Assembly: GCF_010093625.1 (NCBI RefSeq)
Contig: NW_022985398.1
Coordinates: 172,266 to 236,265, forward strand
Reading direction: 5' to 3'
DNA length: 64,000 bases
Source: Macroventuria anomochaeta
Taxonomy: Eukaryota; Ascomycota; Dothideomycetes; Pleosporales; Didymellaceae
A model generated the notes under the pieces. That model did no database searches. It worked only from the letters and a program-made list of their open reading frames with translations, and was not told where the DNA came from. Every line of letters begins with the position of its first letter. Position 1 is the stretch's first letter. Below, one piece after another: positions 10,342-18,780 of this stretch. A program made the position numbers and the translations under genes.

Positions 10342-12222
10342 ATGGATGCAAACGATGCATCCTCGCCAGGAAGTCTGAGTTCGCCCCCGCACTCGCCTGA
10401 AGGCACGCCCACATCTACAGTTCGAGTTTCCAGCGCTGGTGTTGGTGTTGGACCTGCGAATACTAGCACGCCAACCCCTGCAAATGCGACATCACCAGCA
10501 CCACGAGGCCTCACAGCATCCGGGCAGCCACGCAAAAAACCAGGTCCGAAACCAAAACCCAAAGATCCAAACGCTCCAGAGCCGGAGAAGAAGACTAGGA
10601 AGCCTCGCAAACCTGCAGAACCCAAGGATCCAAATGCAGCCCCTGTCCGCAAGAGAAGAGCCAAAGCTTCTCTGGAAGCGCAGGCTGCACAGACAGTACA
10701 AGTCGTTGATGAGAAACCAATAATACAAAATTCGCCCACACCGCAACCAAGGCCTAGTGAACCAGTACCGGCACCGCAGCAGCCAGAGCATTCGCCTGCG
10801 ATTCCACAAGCTCCCCGCGTATTGGGTACCCAAGAACCCACACTTTACAGTAATCCCAAGCTTTCTCATATAAACGTCGCGCCCTCAACACCACGGCCCT
10901 CCAGTTCAGGGCAGCGATACGATCCTATCCGAGGCGGCATCATGGAAGATAAACCACAGGTCTCAGCGAGCGCACCGCCGCCCATCTCGCCTCCGCTGAA
11001 CCGCGCGAGCGCATCACCATCTATCACAAGTCTCATCGACCCACCTTCTGCGAGCAATTCATTCTTTACGCAACCTGCAAAATTGCAACAGCAGGTATCC
11101 ATAACTTCTGCCCCGCAGTCTCCTGCCAGCTTCCACACCCGACCAGGGTCGGTCCTTCCCCAAGACTTCCCAGCTCCACAACCACAACACCAACCACAAC
11201 CACAGCAGCTGACACCACAGCCTTTATCTTACACAGCCACAACGACAGGGCCTGCACCGATGGAGATTGACTCTGAAGCAGCAAAGCCGATTACGGCGAC
11301 AGCGCAAAAAGCGAGTTCTGCAGCCAACGGCGCCCCCGCAAATACAAGCGGCCCAACGCCGCCCACAAAACCTGCTCGTCAAAAAGAGGCGCCACCACCA
11401 TTGCCAACTGGCAGCGGTCTGCTCTCTGGCACTCCGTTTGGGCCTGTGACAACCTCCAGCAGCGGCGCCGATGGCCCAAGCGCACCGAATGTTTACCTTA
11501 CCTTCGATCTGAAGGGACGCCAGAACACTACAATCAACGTTGCTCTAGAGATCGAGAAGAAGTATGGTTTCGCTGCCCTTCATCCACGCATTGCTGCTCG
11601 TCAAGAACGTCAACGCCAGATGAAAGCTGCTGGTGCCTTTTTAGAACGGGCTGCGGGTGGTGTGTCTACTGATGACATGTCAGTCGATTTGTCTGAGAAC
11701 GAAAGCAACGTGGAAATGGGTGGTATGGATGACAACGCTTCTGCTACCGAGAACGGTGGTAAGAAGCGGCGTAAGAGGAAGCAGGAGGATTACGACAAGG
11801 AGGATGATTTCATTGACGATACGGAACTGGCGTGGGAGCAGCAAGCGCTCATGGCTAAGGACGGTTTCTTCGTGTACAGTGGCCCTCTCGTGACTGAAGA
11901 GAAGCCAGCTGTTGAGAGGTACGCCCAAGATCCGCCCCGTTCACAAGTTGCCGTACTAACTACATACAGGGCTGATGGTACCGTTAGACGCGGCAGGGGT
12001 CGTGGCCGTGGCGGCACAACGCGAGGCGAAACTTCCGGTAGAGGCCGTGGGCGTGGTGGTGGTCCAGGTTCTCGTGGTGGTCAACCTGTCCGTAAACCTC
12101 GTGTTACCAAGGCTGACCGTGCTGCGATGGAACAGGAGAAGATCGCACGGGAGAAGATGGGCGAAGCCATCGCTAAGCAGCCAATCCCTGCAGGCACCGC
12201 TGGTCCGACTGGATTATTATAA
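10342..12222 (+). CDS. HPC2: HIR histone-chaperone complex subunit (Hpc2/ubinuclein family)
   Basis: An open frame of 626 codons contains a probable in-frame intron, 11919-11969 (51 nt, GTACGC donor, TACTAAC branch, ATACAG acceptor); removal gives 609 residues. The N-terminus (residues about 60-115) has Lys/Pro/Arg repeats resembling AT-hooks (KKPGPKPKPKDPNAP), then a long Pro/Ser/Gln-rich low-complexity region. Residues about 385-420 hold a VYLTFDLKGRQNTTINVALE segment, and residues about 480-520 the Hpc2-related domain, DYDKEDDFIDDTELAW. The C-terminus is RGG-rich. The family binds Hir1/HIRA and H3.3-type histones for replication-independent nucleosome assembly. The intron is a multiple of three without stops, so both spliced and retained forms would be translatable. 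Confidence 0.87.
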   Translation: MDANDASSPGSLSSPPHSPEGTPTSTVRVSSAGVGVGPANTSTPTPANATSPAPRGLTASGQPRKKPGPKPKPKDPNAPEPEKKTRKPRKPAEPKDPNAAPVRKRRAKASLEAQAAQTVQVVDEKPIIQNSPTPQPRPSEPVPAPQQPEHSPAIPQAPRVLGTQEPTLYSNPKLSHINVAPSTPRPSSSGQRYDPIRGGIMEDKPQVSASAPPPISPPLNRASASPSITSLIDPPSASNSFFTQPAKLQQQVSITSAPQSPASFHTRPGSVLPQDFPAPQPQHQPQPQQLTPQPLSYTATTTGPAPMEIDSEAAKPITATAQKASSAANGAPANTSGPTPPTKPARQKEAPPPLPTGSGLLSGTPFGPVTTSSSGADGPSAPNVYLTFDLKGRQNTTINVALEIEKKYGFAALHPRIAARQERQRQMKAAGAFLERAAGGVSTDDMSVDLSENESNVEMGGMDDNASATENGGKKRRKRKQEDYDKEDDFIDDTELAWEQQALMAKDGFFVYSGPLVTEEKPAVERYAQDPPRSQVAVLTTYRADGTVRRGRGRGRGGTTRGETSGRGRGRGGGPGSRGGQPVRKPRVTKADRAAMEQEKIAREKMGEAIAKQPIPAGTAGPTGLL

Positions 12223-12818
12223 GGTCAAGAGAATCAGCGCAATGGCTTGCTTCGCGTGCTGCAGTCGCAGCATCTCGCCAGCTCTGATTTTTCGGTATTG
12301 TACGATACAAGCTGTGGAGGGTGTCAGGTTTTCCAGCTGGCCGCCCATGTTTGTAATCGCGGTGTTCAAGGTGTTTCCATATGGTGTGTGTACTCATAGG
12401 GCCGGGCAAGGCGTTATCTCTACGGTTCAGCATAGGATTCAGAGGATAGAACGTTTCAATCAGACTTTCGTCTTCACTTGTTTCGAGGTTCTGCGCTTCT
12501 TTTGGTTCGTTGTTCGTTCTCATATACTCACACTCTTCGAGTTCGCCATGGGCTTCTACTACAGTGCAGATGCAGAGAAGAGACGGAAGGATGCGGGCAG
12601 CTTCTTGCTAGCCTTCGCAGTGCATCTGGACTAACCAAGTATTTTTCAGCGGTAGGTAAGAGTGCCGGCGTTGCGTGGTCGACCGCTCTTTCCCTCGCAA
12701 CTTCACTGGTGCAACTGCCCGTTTGCACTCATCTCCCAGCGCTTGGGCTCCTCACAATAAGAAAACAACACGAACATCAATCCTACACTTTAATAAGTTC
12801 AGCTCTTCAGAGCACGAC
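12223..12818. other. Intergenic / 5' leader with a 28-codon ORF
   Basis: Between HPC2 and the unrecognised gene at 12819. A short ATG frame at 12548-12634 (starts MGFYYSADAEKRRKDAG) has protein-like composition. A branch-plus-acceptor signal (ACTAAC then TTTTTCAG ending at 12650) follows it, suggesting a spliced leader. It may be an upstream ORF, a first exon or chance. Confidence 0.35.
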
Positions 12819-13904
12819 ATGGTCGCCCTCGTCAGATCGATGCCTTATCTACCGGCTGACCTGGCTATCACTGAGAGGTCGCGCAAGTTCTACGACGGCA
12901 CGTACAAGTGGGACTCAGATGGCTTCACTGACGACCTTGGAGGCAAGTTTGAGCTGTAGCTGGAGCGAGACTATTGCTGACCTCCTCGTAGTGTATCGCG
13001 AGTTCGACTGCTGTGATCCTCTTGCGCGCGCTCCCACACCGCTACCTCCCATGTTCTCCGACGACAAGGATGATGATGGCCAGATAGACATTATGATCAA
13101 CAAGCCAGCGCAACCACTCGAAGGCGAGAGTGTTACCACATCCATAAAGACAGCAGCTCTCGAACCAGACACTCCGTGTCCCAGGCCAAATGGCACCGCA
13201 GCCAGTACATTCAATCCTCGAACACCAGAAGACATTCGCTGTTTCGCCATCGAATTTCTTGCCAACTCCAAGCAGAGCAAGACGGTACGTCAGGACGAGC
13301 TCAACATCGCTTCTCAGGGCAAGGACAACATTGTCAGCAAACTCGAAGATATTGTGGCTACATCTGAGCAAGCGGACACAACAGCGAGTCTCAACCCAGG
13401 CCACAAGCTGTGTGGAGCATCACGTTCGGCAGACGAAGATGTTAACAAAGTGAAGATGCTAGACACACCACCTGAGAGCCCTGTCAAGGTTGCGTTTGGC
13501 GTGCAGACCACAAGTCCCGCTTCAACCATCTCTACTCTATCACCGGTCCCCTCCAACTTATCGGACCAGGACAAAGACTTGGGTATCAAGGTCAGTATCT
13601 CCAGCTGCTTTGAAGCAACCATGGCTAACTGGTCCAGATCAATTGCCTTTCTACCGCATCTCGAAGCACTCCAAGTCTGCACCACACCCCATCAAAGGCT
13701 TCAACTCGATCGAAGACTAAGGCTACAACGACTCGCGGCGTGGCTCAGAAAGTTACTAAGGATTCTAAGAGCAAGTCTAGCCCGCCAAAGAGGAAGGAAG
13801 ACAGTGTGGAGGACTTCACATTGTTGGAACTGCACTCAGGGTCGTTTATGCGCAAAGGTGGACGAAGGAGATCAGTTAGGCAGGCGAAATCGGAAGGCAA
13901 CTGA
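12819..13904 (+). CDS. Hypothetical protein, 329 aa, with a GC-AG intron
   Basis: Three exons, 12819-12942, 12992-13590 and 13638-13904, give 329 residues. The first intron (12943-12991) starts with GC: the donor AG|GCAAGT is the strong context that GC-AG introns require, and only this splice joins the MVALVRSMPYLP start to the long second exon. The second intron (13591-13637) has a GCTAACT branch and CCAG acceptor. The N-terminal 60 residues look folded (ERSRKFYDGTYKWDSDGF), the middle is acidic and Ser/Thr-rich with CDK-like TPPESPVK, and the C-terminus is very basic (SPPKRKEDS, RKGGRRRSVRQ), suggesting a nuclear protein. I recognise no family. An alternative start is Met8. Confidence 0.68.
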
Positions 13905-13968
13905 ATGATAGGACGAACATGCATTGGCGAGGCGTTTGACACCCGGATACTCTATGACCTGACCACCT

Positions 13969-15238
13969 CTACGCACTCTGCCACGTCAAAGCAAACTGCT
14001 GCGCATGATCCCCACCAGCATACACGGGCACCTGCGTGCTTCCACTCGCTGCCTTGTCCGCACTCCACACGGCGTTTCCGTCAGCTGCCAGATTACCGTC
14101 AACAGCAGTGAACCCAGTTCCGCTGCTCACGCTCGCATCGCAGGTCAGGGCGCCTCCAACGATGCCGCACTTGCCCTTCGAGCTCGTCAGCGTGAAGCCG
14201 TCGTCAAGTTCGGTAGCTGTGAATGTCGCACAGGTACCGGTGGTGTACCACGTGCCCTTGCTGATGATGCAGCCATTCTTCGCGCCGCCAACTTCAACGT
14301 TGATATATCCCTTTCCGCTGAAGGGTGTGCCTGGTGCAGAAGTACTTGTGGGCGCCGGGCCGCCAATGGTGGTGCTGGTCGCAGTAGGCTGGCTTGCAGA
14401 TTTGGGGAGGTACTTGATACCCGTCGTAGGGCAAGTTGATTTCGTGCCGTCGGGGTTGGCAGCTACGAACTCGCCCGTCTGCAGAGAGCCGCGCACGTCG
14501 TAGTGGTACCAGATTTCGTTCAGCTCGCCGGACTTGCAGCCCAGTGTTACCTCCACGCCCGGTCTCTTCGCTGCTAGCGCATCCTGGATAGCCTGGAATG
14601 TGTATGTCTGTGAGCTGCTGGGTGTGATTCCCGCAGCAGCCAGCCATTCATATGACGGAAGTGTCTTGAAGAGCGAGACAGCGCGGTTGAAGTAGTCAAC
14701 GACTTCTTCGGTGGGCCTGTGCTCGGTGTAGCACTCTGGCTCGAGCGTGGAAATGCAGGTGCCGTGCTTTGACCATTCGTGGTACCAGAAGGACTCGTCT
14801 TTGCCTTGGTAGTCTTTCCAGTAGGTCTGCATGAAGGAGAGGGTGTCGTCTGCGCCGAAGGATTTCAAAATTGCGGAAATGTTGGAGTAGGAGCGCGAGG
14901 AGTCGCAGTTTGCATCATAGGTGCCGTCGCAGCGGTCTGGCCTGGTCGTCACATATCAGCTTCTGCTAGACCCGAGTATTGGAGAGAGGGCTGGCGTACC
15001 ATAGACCATGCAGCGTCCAGCTGTCGACCGGACCTGTGACGGGATGTGTATCCCAGAACTGCGTCTGCAGCAGCTGTCCACCGGGCGCATTGAAGCAGCA
15101 CAGATTCTCCACCACCGTTGTATTATGGCAACTCAACTGCGGATTCGAACACGACTGAAAAGGGTTCACCGCACCCTGCGCCAGCACCATCTGCGCGCCA
15201 CCCAATGCAAGTTTCCCCAAAGTCCTGAGTGAAGGCAT
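13969..15238 (-). CDS. Secreted ribonuclease T2 with C-terminal extension
   Basis: Two exons, 15238-15000 and 14941-13969, separated by a 58-nt intron that splits the Trp codon of the first active-site motif. The 403-residue product has both RNase T2 signatures: HGLWPD near residues 77-82 and FWYHEWSKHGTC near 131-142, with the catalytic His, Glu, Lys and His. I chose the ATG at 15238 because MPSLRTLGKLALGGAQ begins a plausible signal peptide; in-frame ATGs at 15322 and 15331 would add about 30 residues. After the catalytic domain come a Pro/Thr linker (about 275-290) and a roughly 110-residue C-terminal domain seen in fungal RNase T2 proteins. The enzyme cleaves single-stranded RNA, typically outside the cell or in the vacuole. 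Confidence 0.92.
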
Positions 15239-15975
15239 GGCGGTCGATATCGCCTCAGCAGCTGGGGACACAGCGCTGCTTTGTACTGCTTCTCGCGCCA
15301 CGGCCGCGAACGAGTCTAGCATGACGGGCATATTGATATTGTGGTGCTGCAGTAGCCTCGGCGGTGCTACAAGCGTTGTCAAGCTTTGCGTGGCGAGCCT
15401 CTCCCGTAGCGGCAGTTGTTCCTTCACGCGTTCAAGTTCGGGGATCTGATTCGCGCGTCGTCGCCGGTGTGGGCGGTGCACTACGAGTCGATTTGGAAGG
15501 TCGCTATTAGATCGTCGGATATAGCAGGTAGTACAGCTTCGGAGATGGTCCAGGGAAGACTGTCATAGGTAGTAAGATGGAGAGGCCCGAGATTGGGACG
15601 AGGACTGTTGATGTATCAAAGGACGGGGTCACAGCCACTCAGGGCGCAGTGCTGGGCATTACGCCGCGAGTGGTCACACGCCGCGCTGTTTCGAGCCTCA
15701 TGGTGATCAGCGACGAAGCGGCCAGTCAGGTGCGTTTATCGCGTGCATGTGGTTTGGTGCCTGGATTGCCCTGCATTGAGATTGGTCTTATCGATGTCGC
15801 GCTAGGCGGGGAGATTGTGGAGAGGCTGATCCTAGCGCAGGTGAGGCGGGCGCCGACTTGGTCAGGTGATCTTGCGATTCTGCTCAGTCTGACTATCAAT
15901 TTTCTACCCTCCAGCTTCTGACATCGGCGCGGTGTAAGTCACACGATCCTATGCGGAATAGGACCAAACGTTGAG
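15239..15975. other. Upstream region of RNase T2; uncertain ORF
   Basis: A 114-codon plus-strand frame at 15577-15921 (starts MERPEIGTRTVDVSK) has moderate codon bias but no recognisable domain. Otherwise nothing supported. Confidence 0.3.
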
Positions 15976-17444
15976 ATGCATGCTTCATTTCGTGGAAATG
16001 CGCATTCAAGGCAGAAGCACACTGCAAATGGTCTCGCCCATCACGTCTCGCAAAGGTTCTACGATTGTCTGAGGAGAGATCTACCATCGTTTCCAGATAG
16101 CCTAAGTGTCATCGCATCTTATGATGATCATGACGGATCAGATGTCCCTTCGTCTCCAGACATTCCGAAGAGCACAATACTTGACGACGAAAAGGATATA
16201 AGGTCTTCTTCACACTCCTCGAAGAGCACGAGACTTGGCGACCGAAAAGCCCTACGTTGATCACCAGATATTACCGGGGGTACAACGTCTGCAGATCCAA
16301 GAGACTCACTTTCAGCCTCAGATATCCCGAACAGTACGACATTCGTGGGCCCAGGAGATTCACTTTCGTCCTCGGATCTCCCGAACAGCAAGATGTCTCA
16401 AGACCTGATGAACCCGCCCTCAAGCTTACCGGTGAGCCTGGTACCCGAAGACTTAAGACCACCATACACGGAAGTATCGCCGGAGGTAACCCTGGACGAC
16501 GTTTGTGTACAGTGCATAGCCCTCGGCATGCGACACTCGAAGATTAAGCACAGTTTGCAAACCATCGGCATACGTATACGCAAACATTCTACATGTCCAT
16601 TGTGTTTGTTTTTCGCAGATGTACTGGAAAACTCATTCCCAGATGGTTTACATTCAAATCTTGAGGATCAAGCGGTCCAATTGCAGCTGCGTCACTTGGA
16701 TCCACGACTTTGGCTTGGTACCACGGCGATGAACCGGGTAGAATTGGTCTGGCAGACTCTCTACAACGACGCAGATCCCATAAGATGTGGATCAATCATC
16801 TTACCGTTCCAACCTGTCTCACAATCAAATTTAGAGGCGCATTACATACATGAGGACTGGATATCCCAATGCAAGCCTTAGCACGGTGTCATTTGTAGCT
16901 CATTCTACAAAGACCTGCCGGAAACTTTACCTGCAACGGTCTGTGATGTTATCAATGTCACTCTACGCCTCGGCCTCAACTACCTATGGATCGATCAATA
17001 TTGCATCGACCAAGCGGACCCTGTTGCAATGCACCAACAATTAGCGAACATGGACTCAGTCTATAGTTTGCAGCAGTGACGACAGTCGCAGCAGCAGGAA
17101 ACGATGCATCTCACGGATTGCCTGGAATTTCTCGACCCCGTATATTGCAGGCACGAATCAATTTCAGGGGAGAAACTTGGCTGTTGATTGAGCATTATGC
17201 TTGGAGCTTTGCATCATCGGCGCGGCAGTTCAGGGGTTGGACCTACTAAGAGGGTATGTTCTCTAATCGCCGTCTGGTCTTCACCCCGAATCAAGTTGTC
17301 CTCGAATGTGGCTCCTCGACTTCCCTTGAATCTCTGAACCTGCAAACGCCCCTATTTTCACAAACGTTAAAAAGCCTAGGCACGCCGCGGAAGGTGCAAT
17401 CAGCCAAACCCAGCCTGAGATGCGAGCAGTGTCAGATATCATGA
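15976..17444 (+). pseudogene. Heterokaryon-incompatibility (HET) domain gene, inactivated
   Basis: Frame 1 runs from 15976 through a TGA at 16258-16260 and a TAG at 16879-16881 to about 17065, then the protein continues in another frame to a TAA at 17247-17249 and on to 17444. The N-terminal part has repeated Ser/Asp-rich units (DIPKST, DIPNST, DLPNSK). HET-domain blocks follow in order: YLWIDQYCIDQ (about 16990-17022), VAAAGNDASHGLPG (about 17085-17126) and FRGWTYxEG with RRLVFTPNQVVLECG (about 17232-17306). These belong to the HET domain that triggers cell death after fusion of incompatible hyphae. Three stops plus a frameshift make it non-functional; all three stops fit C-to-T change. The 3' end is unclear. 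Confidence 0.82.
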
Positions 17445-17772
17445 CACTGTGTTCGATAACCACATATAGCGTCGCTCGAGGACGTCTTCAGTTTGTCACT
17501 CGGTCACCTGTATCCGTACGCTGACCTGATCACAACAAAGATAGTAGACATGACACCAATGTCAGGAGCAAGCTACTTCATCGATGCTTTGTCCTCGCCA
17601 GTTAGATATCGTTCGCTCGAAGAAGTACGCGCATAACTTGCACAGGTATGGCGTCCTCACTGCCTGGCCGATAGCTTCGCAGTTTACTCCGAGAACAGGC
17701 GTTAAATGCACGAGTACTCACACTTCAAGGCCCGAAACCGAAGGCGGAGGGGAGCGTAACGGAGAATGGCGT
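17445..17772. other. HET 3' flank, no supported gene
   Basis: Short protein-like scraps in several frames may be the decayed end of the HET gene; nothing can be assigned. Confidence 0.35.
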
Positions 17773-18080
17773 TTAGTCTGTGCTTATGGTAAGAGCGAAG
17801 AGTTGACAAAGTGAATTGTAGACTGGCAGGATGGGATGCGCCTTACCCTGGAGGTATTCGCTGTTGCTAATCTGTTGTCTACCTTGAATAATGTAGTACT
17901 GGCTTTGGTGATCTCTGCACCGTTAGTTGCTCACCGACCCACAAAACCGCGAAGCTGTTCATCCATGGAGTCCTCTCAAGCTACTGTTCACTTACAGCAT
18001 GGGTCCTTGGCTTTCTCGTATGCTGCAAATTGTGTTGTATTGAAGTTGAGAGAAGCATCCCAATATTGCATTAACTTACG
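17773..18080 (-). pseudogene. Unrecognised spliced minus-strand gene end or remnant
   Basis: Two well-formed introns lie on the minus strand: 18079-18023 (GTAAGT donor, TTTGCAG acceptor) and 17995-17915 (GTAAGT donor, CAACTAACGGTGCAG acceptor). Splicing joins exons ending 18080, 18022-17996 and 17914-17773 in one frame. The frame reads LLYCFVWVDRT, then IRESQGPMLDHQSQYYIIQG, then YLQGKAHPILPVYNSL, and stops with TAA at 17773-17775. Upstream the frame meets a TAA near 18145 and I find no start, so the 5' part is missing or decayed. No family recognised. Confidence 0.38.
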
Positions 18081-18780
18081 TTCGATCGACCCATACGAAG
18101 CAGTAGAGTAGAATGTCATTGACAGCGTCAACAATTGCGGAGATGAGTTCGTTGTGTTGAGAGGATTAAGAAATGCTACCTGCCGGATGAGGCCAAGGAT
18201 TGCGGAGACAGAGCGGGGGCTTCGCGCTCTCATTGGCAGGCACTCAAAGGCACAACCGTTCGCGCTACGCCTCGTTCCGCAAGCTCCCTGCTCTTCCCCC
18301 AGATCTTGTCGTTGCGTCATCCAACAATCTTTTGATCAGCAATTGCCGGTGGAGTACACACACATCATTCTGTTTGTGACAAACGACCCTTGCGCCAGCA
18401 TCGATGGCGGGCAGGTCAGAGCCAGGTTCCTCGCAACGCACCAGCAACTTAGACTTTCTTTTCCACCTTCTCTATTCCGCTGGTCTATGAGGCTATAACA
18501 ACTAAACGGTTAGTATCGATATTGGTGATACGAGCGATTGATATATTTCCAAACGTCACGAGCAGCATTACCCCACATCTTCGCAGGGCACAGTGGCGAT
18601 CACTATAGTCGGACAAGAGACAACCCGCATACCGAAATGGCACGGCAAATACTCCGTACAAGGTATAGTTCTGAAGGACAGGGGTCCATTGGTATAAGAG
18701 GCGACATACATGATGGCTTCCGAGCACTCATCAACAGGTGCGCCGCCTCCTTCGCGCTTTGGTGTCAATAAAGAGCCATC
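18081..18780. other. Upstream region of the DUF5695-like gene
   Basis: A minus-strand frame at 18265-18447 (includes VCVLHRQLLIKRLLDD) may be an older exon of the remnant at 17773-18080. The rest should hold the promoter of the gene at 18781; no motif recognised. Confidence 0.35.

Noticed and set aside
10200..10841. Gly/Cys-rich 213-codon minus-strand frame
   Set aside because: Mirror of the Pro/Ala-rich N-terminus of HPC2.
12478..13908. 476-codon plus-strand frame as the gene model
   Set aside because: It reads through two introns; its first 160 residues and last 100 are in the wrong frame compared with the spliced model at 12819-13904.
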